IMG/VR virus record: IMGVR_UViG_3300037468_000146
Location: 1 to 24,583 of that record
DNA: 24,583 bases
From: a virus
Strand: one strand, 5' to 3'
Made by a program: the position numbers and the translations under genes
Notes under the pieces: model-generated
The model's database searches: none
The model's input: the letters and a program-made list of their open reading frames with translations, nothing else
Told to the model about the DNA's origin: nothing
Shown here: one piece after another, positions 14,565 to 22,693 of the stretch
How positions within the stretch are numbered: the first letter of the stretch is position 1
Layout: every line of letters starts with the position of its first letter

Positions 14565-15713
14565 ATGGCAGTCAGCGTGTCAGGCACAGCCGTCGTCGCG
14601 CAGCCGGGGCAGAAGCTCACCTTCGCGCGGGCGAACACCAGCGACCTCAATTTCAGCATGGAACTGACGCAGCGCGGGCTGCCGCTGGAGACGCTCGAGA
14701 TCAACGGGAAGATGCGGACCGAGTTCACTTGGTACGCCGGTAGCCCGGTCGCCACCGTGCAGGTGCTCGGCGCGGAAGAGGACGACATCGCGCTTCACGG
14801 CTACTGGAAGGAGCGCTTCATCGGTGGCGGCACGGTCGCGCAGATCACCGTGGACGGCGCACGCATCTATACGGTCGAGGCGGCGGTCGCCGCGATGGAC
14901 GGGGCGCGGCGGCGCGGTCAGCCGCTGGTGATGACTTGGGGCAACATCTGCCGGACGGTCATCATCAAGGAGTTCAAGCAGACGTGGCACAACTTCCGCG
15001 ACTGCGAGTGGAATCTCGTCCTCGGCGTCATCACCATCGACACCATCGTCCCAACGACGCCGACTCCGAAACCGAAAGACCTCTCGGCGATTCACGACAA
15101 CCTCTACACCGGGCTGTCACAATGGCGGAAGGGCGTCTCGTTCCTGACGAACGAGCTGCGCTGGGATGCAGGGCTGCTGGCTGCGCTCGCGGAACTCGAC
15201 GACGTGCTGCTGGACTGCCAAGAGCAGGTCTTCGGCATCGTCTCGGACTTCGTCGGGCAGGTGCTCACGCCCTTCGACGCCGCTCGGCGGCTCGCCGCCA
15301 TCCTCACGACGGCGGTGACGCGCTGCAACGGCTTCGCCAACGAGATCATGAGCCTCTCGCTGTCTGACCTGTTCGCGGGCTTCGCGAACCCGGAAGACGT
15401 ACCGCTCGAGGTGCAGCAGCTTGCGGCCTTCAAGAAGTCGCAGGTCTACGCGCAGACGCGCGACTTGCGGAACCAGTACATCGAGTCCATCACGCCGCAG
15501 ATGCAAGCGCTCTCTCCGCCTCTGGTCGCCACGTTCGTCGCCTCCGGCGAGCAAGACCTGCGCGACGTGTCGCTGCTCTACTACGGCTCGCAGAACTACT
15601 GGCGTGGGCTGATGGCCTATAACAACCTCAAGTCGAGCAAGCTGATGGCAGGCGATCTCGTCTGGGTGCCTCAGAACTTCAGCGACACCAGCAACGCCTT
15701 CGGAGATCGGTGA
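14565..15713 (+). CDS. Baseplate protein with C-terminal LysM-like domain, 382 aa
   Basis: ATG 14565 follows GAGGTAG, three bases after the tape-measure stop. Residues 1-160 are a beta domain (LTFARANTSDLNFSMELTQR, EFTWYAGSPVATVQVLGAEE, TWHNFRDCEWNLVLGVITID) like the N-terminal part of tail/baseplate proteins that clamp the tube end. Residues 180-310 are helical. About 320-372 form a LysM-like module (RDVSLLYYGSQNYWRGLMAYN, then LMAGDLVWVPQNF), which is typical of tail-tip proteins between tape measure and hub (XkdP and T4 gp53 types). It probably connects the tube to the hub. The LysM-like fold there is usually structural rather than proven peptidoglycan binding. Confidence 0.75.
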   Translation: MAVSVSGTAVVAQPGQKLTFARANTSDLNFSMELTQRGLPLETLEINGKMRTEFTWYAGSPVATVQVLGAEEDDIALHGYWKERFIGGGTVAQITVDGARIYTVEAAVAAMDGARRRGQPLVMTWGNICRTVIIKEFKQTWHNFRDCEWNLVLGVITIDTIVPTTPTPKPKDLSAIHDNLYTGLSQWRKGVSFLTNELRWDAGLLAALAELDDVLLDCQEQVFGIVSDFVGQVLTPFDAARRLAAILTTAVTRCNGFANEIMSLSLSDLFAGFANPEDVPLEVQQLAAFKKSQVYAQTRDLRNQYIESITPQMQALSPPLVATFVASGEQDLRDVSLLYYGSQNYWRGLMAYNNLKSSKLMAGDLVWVPQNFSDTSNAFGDR

Positions 15714-17509
15714 TGGAAGGGACGCCCACCGTCTACTACCCGTCGTGCGTGGTCGACTTTCGCATCCTCTTCGACGAGGCGCTGACGCTCGCGACGACGG
15801 CAACAGGCACCCCGATTGCTCCGGCGTTCTCGGATGACACGCTGGCGGATGCGCGGTCACCGGAAACCAAGTCGACGGGCAACCCGCAGATATTCGCTGG
15901 GCAGTCGGACGAGAAGCTGTCGCACGTCACGGCGCGCATCCCGAAGAAGGTGAGCGTCGAGCTGCCCGCCTACCGCGAGGCTGGGACGTTCCACATCACG
16001 ATGGACTACCGCGACTTGCCCATCGACCCGCGGCTGGTGCGGTCGTGCGCGGTGGAGATCTACCTCGACACGGTGATGGCGTTCGAGTTCGGCATCGGCA
16101 TGGCTGGGCGTGCGTCGCAGTTCGACCGAGCGAGCATCCTCCCGTCGCAGAAGCGGCTGTCACAGCTCCAGCCCAACGACAGCAACCTGCTGATGGTCGG
16201 CATCGTGGACACTTGGAACGTCGCGCACAGCAGCAGCGGCAGCACGGTGACGCTCAAGGGTCGCGACCTGCGCGGGCTTCTGCTGAACAGCCCGTTCCGT
16301 CCGCAGACGCTCGACAAGCTGCCGCTGCGCGGGAACATCAAGGAGGTCGTCGAGTACCTCGTCAAGAGCCACCCGGCGGGCGGGAAGATCAAGACCGACA
16401 TCGCGCCGGAAGACGAGTGGCCCGACCTCAAGTGGCCGTCGCCGGGCGGCGAGTTCACCACTCGCGTCCGCAAGGGTGCGGCAGGCGACAAGAACAACGG
16501 CTCGGCAGGCGGCGACCCGAACTCACTGAACTACTGGGACGTGATCTCGAAGTATTGCTCGCTCGTCGGGGCGGTGCCGTACTTCAAGGGGAACACCCTC
16601 TACATCGCACCGTCTCGCAACCTCTACGACAACTACCGCGACTCGACGCAGCCGAAGACGCCGAAGTACCCGAGCGTCTTCAACAACGAGCGCGCCTCGC
16701 TTGGCGTCGAGGGGAACATTCGGCAGTTCATCTTCGGCAACAACGTCGAGGAGATGAACTTCGAGCGGAAGTACACCGGCAAGAAGACGACGGCGGTGGA
16801 GGTCACCTCGTTCAACACCAGCAGCAGTCAGCGCGGCTCAGGCAAGGCGCTGACCGCTCGGTGGCCTGCCGCCGCTCCGAAGCTCGCAGGTGCTCCCGCT
16901 GCCATCCAGAAAGACCCCGAGAAGGCACGAGCGACGTCCAAGCAGCCGAGCGGCAGCACGGCGCAGGAGGACATCACCCGCATCACCATCCCCGGCATCG
17001 CGGACAAGGCGCGGCTGCTCACGCTCGCGCAGGACATCTACGAGGAGATCGGTCGCGGCGAGATGGGCGGCAGCGTGTCCACGAAGTCGCTGGCGTCCTT
17101 CGGTGGATATAACAACGACCCCGACCTCGTTCGCCTGCGCCCCGGCGATGCTGTTCGCATCGGCATCGGAGAGAGCGGACTGAACTCGACCTCGACGTTC
17201 CTGTCGCCGCCGAACCTCGACGCGAGCGCGTCGGACGCCACGCTCCTCAAGGAGCTTCAGCAGCGCGGACTCGACACGAATCTGGCGAAGGCGCTCATCC
17301 TGTCGACACGGAACTACGTCAAGGGGCTGGAGAACGTCTTCCGCGTGAGCAACGTGAAGTATTCGTGGGACAACAGCACGGGCGTCAGCATCTCCTTCGA
17401 CTTCGCGAACTACATCCGGGCGCGTGCGGAGGTGACGCAGGTGCGTCCGCGTAGCAGCCTGTCACCCAAGACGGCGACGCGCACCGCGACGCCTCGGACG
17501 GGACAGTAG
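15713..17509 (+). CDS. Baseplate hub protein, gpD-like, 598 aa
   Basis: The start taken is ATG 15713, overlapping the previous stop as TGATG; a GTG three bases earlier is a weaker option. Residues about 165-225 hold the hub-type segment VTLKGRDLRGLLLNS, then a helix and VVEYLVKSHPAGGKI. Residues 270-320 have YWDVISKYCSLVGAVPYFKG and LYIAPSRNLYD, as expected for Mu gp44 / P2 gpD / XkdQ hubs, which fold like the gp27 ring under the tube. A Ser/Gly/Lys linker at about 365-425 (AAAPKLAGAPAAIQKDPEKA) separates the C-terminal strands. There is no lysozyme domain. It lies directly before the spike gene, with which it should form the hub-spike complex. Confidence 0.8.
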   Translation: MEGTPTVYYPSCVVDFRILFDEALTLATTATGTPIAPAFSDDTLADARSPETKSTGNPQIFAGQSDEKLSHVTARIPKKVSVELPAYREAGTFHITMDYRDLPIDPRLVRSCAVEIYLDTVMAFEFGIGMAGRASQFDRASILPSQKRLSQLQPNDSNLLMVGIVDTWNVAHSSSGSTVTLKGRDLRGLLLNSPFRPQTLDKLPLRGNIKEVVEYLVKSHPAGGKIKTDIAPEDEWPDLKWPSPGGEFTTRVRKGAAGDKNNGSAGGDPNSLNYWDVISKYCSLVGAVPYFKGNTLYIAPSRNLYDNYRDSTQPKTPKYPSVFNNERASLGVEGNIRQFIFGNNVEEMNFERKYTGKKTTAVEVTSFNTSSSQRGSGKALTARWPAAAPKLAGAPAAIQKDPEKARATSKQPSGSTAQEDITRITIPGIADKARLLTLAQDIYEEIGRGEMGGSVSTKSLASFGGYNNDPDLVRLRPGDAVRIGIGESGLNSTSTFLSPPNLDASASDATLLKELQQRGLDTNLAKALILSTRNYVKGLENVFRVSNVKYSWDNSTGVSISFDFANYIRARAEVTQVRPRSSLSPKTATRTATPRTGQ

Positions 17510-17511
17510 CC

Positions 17512-18144
17512 ATGCTCGACTCTCGAGTCCTCTCCAGCATCGACGTCTCCCGCCTCGCGGACGCCGTGTCGCGTCCCGGCATCGACCCTCGAGTGTGGGT
17601 GTCCTACGCCATCGTGCAGTCGGAGCCGGTCGTCGAGACGGCGCAAGGACAGCAGGACGTCTTCGTGGACGTGCTGCTCGTTCCGACGATGCAGCCCGAC
17701 ACGGCTCGCCTGTGCGCGGACTACGCAGGCAACGGCTTCGGCCTCTACGCGCCGCTGCACAAGGACGACGAGGTGGTGGTCATCGCTCCTTCGGGTGACC
17801 CTGACGAGGGGCTGGTCATCGCTCGGCGCTGCTGGTCGCCGTCGGACCTCCCGCCTGCCGAGGCTGGGCAGTTTCCCGACGACGTTCTGCTGGTAGTCGA
17901 GCCGGGGAAGAACGTCCGCATCACCACCTCGGGCGGCGGCAAGGTGTTCCTCGGCGACACGGAGGCCACGCAGCCTGTGGCGCTCGGTGGCACGGTGAGC
18001 GCCAGCGCCGAAATGGTGGCGTGGATGACGAAGGTGTCGGCAGCGGTCAACATCGTCGTCCCGCCGGTCGCGCCCAACCCGCCGCTCGCACCGCCGACGA
18101 CGTTTGGCGACATCCCGACCGCCGGAAAGGTGAACGCCGGATGA
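17512..18144 (+). CDS. Baseplate spike / puncturing protein, gpV/gp45-like, 210 aa
   Basis: ATG 17512 lies two bases after the hub stop. Residues 50-110 form an OB-fold-like region with VFVDVLLVPTMQPDTARLCA and GLYAPLHKDDEVVVIAPSGD, a typical entry into phage spike OB domains (gpV/gp45/GP5 type). Residues 140-175 run through GKNVRITTSGGGKVFLGD to ATQPVALGGTVSASAEMVAW, the thin beta-helix stalk and foot often seen in these proteins. The C-terminus is a short Pro-rich tail. No HxH iron-binding apex is present, so the tip must be held otherwise or supplied by another protein. Its stop overlaps the next ATG (ATGA). Confidence 0.75.
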   Translation: MLDSRVLSSIDVSRLADAVSRPGIDPRVWVSYAIVQSEPVVETAQGQQDVFVDVLLVPTMQPDTARLCADYAGNGFGLYAPLHKDDEVVVIAPSGDPDEGLVIARRCWSPSDLPPAEAGQFPDDVLLVVEPGKNVRITTSGGGKVFLGDTEATQPVALGGTVSASAEMVAWMTKVSAAVNIVVPPVAPNPPLAPPTTFGDIPTAGKVNAG

Positions 18145-18977
18145 GCATTGCATACGCAGGCCGCTGGGGAACGAGCGCGTGGGGAACGTCCCCGTGGGGC
18201 GGCATCGCCACCACCGGGCCGGACTTCGGCGTCGTCTACGCAGCGGGTGACCGCTTCGTCCATGTGGAGTTCGACGCCCCGCCGCAGGCCGTGTCTCCGA
18301 ACGCGCCGGGGGACGCGCTCAACCCGGCAACGTGGAGCATCGTCGGCACGACGACTGGGCGCGTCTTCACGGTCCTCGCGGTGAAGCGCATCAGCGCCAC
18401 CGTCTTCGAGATATTCACGCTCGAGGAGTTCGACCCGCACTTCGCCGACATCGAACTCTCGTCCTCGACGCTGCGGAACGCGGCAGGCATCCCCATCGGA
18501 GCCGCCATCGCGGCGTCGTTTCGCGGCGTGCGTCTCGAGGCGACCAGCACCTACGAGAAGCGGACGGTCGTCAAGGGCAACGCCCCTCGCGACTTCGCGA
18601 ACCCACCGACGCCGAACAGCCCGGTGGGCGGCACGTTCGAGATCGACTCGGGCGGCGACTACGAGCTGTCCATCGGCGCACCGCTGCTGCGAAAGCTGGT
18701 GCTGCGCCGCCTCGTCTCCGCGCCGGGCGACTTCTTCCACCTCCCCGAGTACGGCGTTGGGCTGCGCGAAAAAGACCCGCTGCCGGTCAACGACATCCGC
18801 GCGCTCAAGCGCGCCATCGAGAACCAGATTTCGATGGAGCCGGAGGTCGAGTCGGTGCAAGCGAACGTCTCCATCGGCGGGAACGTCGTGAACATCCAGC
18901 TCCTTGTGAAGACTCGTCCGGCGGGGGAGACCATCGAGGTCGGACTCAGCATCCCGCCCAACTCCGCTACCTACTGA
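18141..18977 (+). CDS. Baseplate wedge protein: beta domain fused to gp25/W-like domain, 278 aa
   Basis: ATG 18141 overlaps the spike stop (ATGA). Residues 1-22 carry a Trp/Gly repeat, WGTSAWGTSPWGG, common at the start of phage tail proteins. Residues 30-160 form an Ig/fibronectin-like domain (RFVHVEFDAPPQAVSPNA, then LNPATWSIVG). Residues 165-278 match the gp25/W layout: YELSIGAPLLRKLVLRRLVS, FFHLPEYGVGL, a helix LKRAIENQISMEPEVESVQA and a closing strand. W/gp25 proteins form the inner wedge of the baseplate that triggers sheath contraction, and are usually about 110-140 residues, so the N-terminal fusion doubles the size. It is followed by J, as normal. Confidence 0.75.
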   Translation: MSIAYAGRWGTSAWGTSPWGGIATTGPDFGVVYAAGDRFVHVEFDAPPQAVSPNAPGDALNPATWSIVGTTTGRVFTVLAVKRISATVFEIFTLEEFDPHFADIELSSSTLRNAAGIPIGAAIAASFRGVRLEATSTYEKRTVVKGNAPRDFANPPTPNSPVGGTFEIDSGGDYELSIGAPLLRKLVLRRLVSAPGDFFHLPEYGVGLREKDPLPVNDIRALKRAIENQISMEPEVESVQANVSIGGNVVNIQLLVKTRPAGETIEVGLSIPPNSATY

Positions 18978-18985
18978 GGTGACCC

Positions 18986-20188
18986 GTGGCTGACCTGCCC
19001 TCTTTCAGCGCCCTTTTCCGACTCGGTCGCGACGAGATTCTGTCGCGGCAGTCCGCGCTGTCGCTGGCCGTCGTGGACCGCCCCGGTTCGGACGCCAACA
19101 TCATCGTGGCGTCTGGCGCGGCGATGGCCGAGGAGGTCATCGCTCAGCTCGGCCTCGTCGCACAGGGGCTCTACATCAACAGCGCGCAGGGCGAGCAGCT
19201 CGACAAGCTCATCGGTGACCGCTACGGCCTCGGGCGCAAGGTCGCAGGGGCGGCGGTCGGCACCGTCGCCTTCACGACGACTGCCGCGAACCCGACGGCG
19301 TTCGTCATCCCCAAGGACACGCTGCTCCTGTCCTCCTCGGGCATTCAGTTTCAGACCGTGCAGGCGACGACGTTCCCGACCGGCGCCACCGGCCCGGTCT
19401 ACGTTCAAGTCCGCTCGGTGCAGTCGGGGGCCAACCAGAACTGCAAGGCGAACACCATCACGACGCTCGCCACGCCGCTCAACGGACAGCCGAACGACCT
19501 CAAGGTGACGAACCTCGTCGCCACGGCAGGCGGCTCAGACATCGAGACGGACGAGTCCTACCGCGAGCGCGGTCGGGCGTTCTTCTCAACGGCGCAGCGC
19601 GGCACCCTGCAAGCCATCCGGCAGGGTGCGCTCGCGGTCCCCGGCGTGCTGTACGCCACCTGCTTCGAGAGCGTCGACCAGACGGGCGTTCCCGACCGGC
19701 AGGTGCAGTTGGTGATCTCGGACGGCTTCACGGAGGCGCTGCTTCAGCTCTCCACCGGCCCGCTGCCCTCCAGCTACGAGACCCAGTCGCAGATGCTTGC
19801 GCAGCAGGTCTTTCAGAACCTCGACGCCTACCGGGCGGCAGGCATCTACGTCCAAGTCGTCGTCGCCAAGGTAGTGATGATCGCCGTCCAGCTCTCGCTG
19901 TCGTTCTACGCCGGGGCGGACATCAACGCCTCGACGGTGGCTGCGCGAGCGGCGTGCGTCACCTACATCAACAACCTGTCGCCGGGGCAGCCGCTCAATC
20001 CGACGGACCTCACCAACATCCTGCGCGGCGTGCCGGGACTGACGCCTGCCTCGACGGTCGTGCTGCCGAGCGGGACTGTCGTTGCCAAGCCGGTTCAGGT
20101 ACTACGGACGTCGCTGCCGATGGTGAACGCGGTGAGCGGCCTGCTGGGCTTCCCCATCGGGCAGAACCCGGATGAGGTGGTGTGCTGA
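18986..20188 (+). CDS. Baseplate wedge protein J-like, 400 aa
   Basis: The start is a GTG at 18986 with GAGGTGAC (18976-18983) before it; no ATG fits. The N-terminal helix is followed by GEQLDKLIGDRYGLGRKVA (about 71-89), then beta strands GTVAFTTTAANPTAFVIPKD and FQTVQATTFPTGATGPVYV. Residues 186-225 have TDESYRERGRAFFSTAQRGT and IRQGALAVPGVLYA, the J-family signature (E.D..YR.R, RGT..AI, V.GV). J proteins radiate from the hub and bind W, carrying the fibre network. Length and gene order after W agree with the Mu gp47/P2 gpJ type. Its TGA overlaps the next ATG. Confidence 0.85.
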   Translation: MADLPSFSALFRLGRDEILSRQSALSLAVVDRPGSDANIIVASGAAMAEEVIAQLGLVAQGLYINSAQGEQLDKLIGDRYGLGRKVAGAAVGTVAFTTTAANPTAFVIPKDTLLLSSSGIQFQTVQATTFPTGATGPVYVQVRSVQSGANQNCKANTITTLATPLNGQPNDLKVTNLVATAGGSDIETDESYRERGRAFFSTAQRGTLQAIRQGALAVPGVLYATCFESVDQTGVPDRQVQLVISDGFTEALLQLSTGPLPSSYETQSQMLAQQVFQNLDAYRAAGIYVQVVVAKVVMIAVQLSLSFYAGADINASTVAARAACVTYINNLSPGQPLNPTDLTNILRGVPGLTPASTVVLPSGTVVAKPVQVLRTSLPMVNAVSGLLGFPIGQNPDEVVC

Positions 20189-21288
20189 TGGCCGACAACG
20201 ACTTCAGCGTAGCGACGCCGCCGGTCGAGCCGCTGGTGCCGTTCACCCAGCAGGACTTTCTCGACCTCATTCAGCGCATCCTGCCGGGTCACTACCTCGA
20301 GAACATGCTGCCGCAGTCCTTCGACGGCACGCCGCCGGGGCCGGGCTGGGAGATATTCCAGTCGTTCGGCACGATGGCTGCTCGAGCGTCGGCGGCAGTC
20401 GCCAACTTCGGCACCGGCTCCTACATCCTCTCGGCGCAGGGTGGTGCCTACGCCGAGGCGACGGTGCGCTTCACCCGCCCCGACGCGCTGGCGGGCGCGT
20501 TCGTCCTCGAGACGGACACGCTCGTCGCCACCGCCGACGGCTACCTCTACCGGCCCGTCGCTCCCGTGGCGTTCGGTTCGACGGACGTGGGACCACACGA
20601 TGTAGTGGTGCGCGCCATCGGGCAGGGCTACGGGTGGAACTGCGAGGGCATTGTCACGACGGCGGACGGGACGGTCATCCCCGGACCCATCAGCATCGTC
20701 CGCTCGCCGGTCGAGACGCCGCCCCTGCAAGAGATGAACGTGCAGGTCGCTCAGCTCACCCCGGCAGTCGGTGGCCGAGATCCGTACCTTGACCTGCTCG
20801 GGCTGGACCGTGGCATCGCTCGCGAACCGGGCGAGTCGGACGACGACTACCGCATCCGCGTGCGCTCGCTGGGCGACAACGTGTCGCCGAACGCGATTCG
20901 CGCCGCGCTCGGGAACTACCTCGCGCAGTACCTCCCGTCTGGGGCGCAGGCCTTCTACTTCGAGTCGTGGGAAGCTGCGCCGTGCTGGGACTACCCCGCG
21001 CAGCCGCCCCCGGGCTACGCCGCTGGCGACACGACGGCGGGCAACTACACCTACACGACCATTGACGGGCGCACGGTCATCAATCCGATGGTCTACGACG
21101 ACCCGCGCAACATCGTGGAGAGCAACCTCGACCTCTACGTTGACCGGCAGTTCTCGCAGGGCGGATTGCTCGTCTTCATCACCGGCATCACCGATCCGGC
21201 GCAGCAGGCTGCCATCAGCAGCGCGCTCTACTCGCTGCTCAACAAGATCAAGGCGGCGGGCGTCTCGGTCTTCATCTTCATGCTCTAG
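20188..21288 (+). CDS. Second J-like baseplate protein, 366 aa
   Basis: ATG 20188 overlaps the previous stop (TGATG); GTG 20182 in frame is less likely. The protein begins MADNDFSVATPPVEPLVPFT, with DFLDLIQRILPGHYLENMLP. Beta modules follow (VRFTRPDALAGAFVLETDTL, VVVRAIGQGYGWNCEG). Residues 207-241 hold GESDDDYRIRVRSLGDNVSP and NAIRAAL, the J-type acidic signature, and the last 60 residues end in a helix-strand (DPAQQAAISSALYSLLNKIK). It therefore seems a tandem paralogue or structural homologue of the preceding J protein, sitting where a gpI-type wedge protein normally lies. It may form a second arm of the wedge or the fibre-docking platform. Confidence 0.7.
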   Translation: MADNDFSVATPPVEPLVPFTQQDFLDLIQRILPGHYLENMLPQSFDGTPPGPGWEIFQSFGTMAARASAAVANFGTGSYILSAQGGAYAEATVRFTRPDALAGAFVLETDTLVATADGYLYRPVAPVAFGSTDVGPHDVVVRAIGQGYGWNCEGIVTTADGTVIPGPISIVRSPVETPPLQEMNVQVAQLTPAVGGRDPYLDLLGLDRGIAREPGESDDDYRIRVRSLGDNVSPNAIRAALGNYLAQYLPSGAQAFYFESWEAAPCWDYPAQPPPGYAAGDTTAGNYTYTTIDGRTVINPMVYDDPRNIVESNLDLYVDRQFSQGGLLVFITGITDPAQQAAISSALYSLLNKIKAAGVSVFIFML

Positions 21289-21297
21289 GAGCCGCAC

Positions 21298-22683
21298 ATG
21301 GCGAACCAAGACTTCGACACCGCAGTCGTCAACCCGCTCGAGCGCCCTGCGTCAGAGGACATCGACCGCGCGCAGAGCCAGCTCAACCGCACGCTGCGCG
21401 ACCTGCTCGCGCCGCTGATGGCCTACGGGAGCAGCTCGGCGTTCGCGGACGGCTTCATCGCGCAGGGCTTTCAAGCGGTCCCTGCGACCGGCATGACGGT
21501 GGACCTGCAAGCAGGCCTCGGCTTCCAGCTCGACTTCGCCAGCACGCCCTCGGACATCAACGGCGTCGCCGGGCTGGACGACAGGAGCGCAAACAAGCCG
21601 CTGCTGCTGTCGGCGGCGGTGAGCGTGCCGGTCGCTACCGTGTCGGCGGGCAACTGCCGCCGCGACCTCATCTGCGTTCGCTACCAGCGGCAGGTGCAGG
21701 ACGCGCCGATCCCCATCTTCAACGCCACCTACTCGACGTTCACCGGAGCCATCCGTCCGAAGAACATGACCTTCGACCTCGCGCCGAACGGGGCCGCGAC
21801 GGTCGCCTTCGGCGGCACGCCCGCAGCAGGGACCGGCATCGCGGTCATGCAGGGCGCGGTGGCTCCGTACACCGACGAGGACAGCTTCCTCGCGGCGACG
21901 CTCGCCACGCTGCCGACCGGCTACATCGCGGTCGCCGTGGTGAACGTGGGCTTCGGCGTGACCAACATCACCGCCGACCGCATCGTTGACCTGCGGGCGC
22001 TGCTGCTGCCGACTGGGGCGACACAGGTGGGTGCGAGCGTCACCGTGCAGCGGAGCAACGTGCTGGTGGGCGCACTCCAGAAGTCGGCCCCGGCTGGCTG
22101 GAAGGTGTGCGCGGCGATTCCGGCGAACGCGACTCCGCAGCAGGCCGTGACGTTCTACCTCGTCGGCGGTGTGACCGACTTCGAGGTGGGCGGCGACGAA
22201 CTGCGACTGCGCACCACCGGCACCACGTTCGCAGGCACCAGCATCGCCGACGCCGGGCGAGACGCCTGTCTGTACGAGGGGTGGACGGCGGGTGTCGTCA
22301 ACCTCGCGCAGCAGTCCATCATCCAAGGAACCGACGCCGCGTGGCAGACCTCCGGTGCGTTCTCGGTCGCGGTGGGGCAGCCCTACCTGATGTTCACCGC
22401 CACCTTCGGCGTCGAGAACCTAGAACTCACCACGTTCAGCGCGACAAAGCTCGAGGGTTCGCTGGCCACACCACCGGCAGCCATTACCCTCGACTTCACC
22501 ACCGCCTCGCTACTCGGAGGTGCGGCAACTACCGCGGTGTTGGGCAATAGCGGTTCGGGCGTCCCCAATCCCGTCACCTCGACCGCTCCGACAGGCATCG
22601 TGCGCGGCATCATCGACACGACCACGCTGACCGCGACGGGCAACTACCGCCTCTCCCTGCTTACCTCGCTCCAGCGCGTCTAA
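21298..22683 (+). CDS. Baseplate-attached tail fibre or fibre-connector protein, 461 aa
   Basis: ATG 21298 follows TAGGAGCC. Residues 1-45 are a charged helix (NPLERPASEDIDRAQSQLNR, TLRDLLAPLMA), like fibre base segments that pack on wedge proteins. Residues 55-235 are beta (FQAVPATGMTVDLQAGLGFQ, NCRRDLICVRYQRQ, TLPTGYIAVAVVNVGFGV, DRIVDLRALLLPTG), a layout of upper fibre or baseplate-fibre connector proteins. Residues 235-460 are a further beta region with a jelly-roll-like feel (DACLYEGWTAGVVNLAQQ, GQPYLMFTATFGVENLELTT). No chaperone or enzyme motif is found. It is the first gene after the two J-like genes, so it is likely the fibre-network adaptor. Confidence 0.65.
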   Translation: MANQDFDTAVVNPLERPASEDIDRAQSQLNRTLRDLLAPLMAYGSSSAFADGFIAQGFQAVPATGMTVDLQAGLGFQLDFASTPSDINGVAGLDDRSANKPLLLSAAVSVPVATVSAGNCRRDLICVRYQRQVQDAPIPIFNATYSTFTGAIRPKNMTFDLAPNGAATVAFGGTPAAGTGIAVMQGAVAPYTDEDSFLAATLATLPTGYIAVAVVNVGFGVTNITADRIVDLRALLLPTGATQVGASVTVQRSNVLVGALQKSAPAGWKVCAAIPANATPQQAVTFYLVGGVTDFEVGGDELRLRTTGTTFAGTSIADAGRDACLYEGWTAGVVNLAQQSIIQGTDAAWQTSGAFSVAVGQPYLMFTATFGVENLELTTFSATKLEGSLATPPAAITLDFTTASLLGGAATTAVLGNSGSGVPNPVTSTAPTGIVRGIIDTTTLTATGNYRLSLLTSLQRV

Positions 22684-22693
22684 GGAGTCTCCC

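Noticed and set aside
20095-21309. Long minus-strand open frame (404 codons) opposite the second J-like gene, and others like it (for example 8786-9862 and 10520-11575)
   Set aside because: They mirror plus-strand genes whose third positions are G or C, which removes stops on the opposite strand. Their translations are Arg, Asp, Val and His-rich, lack ribosome sites and do not look like proteins.
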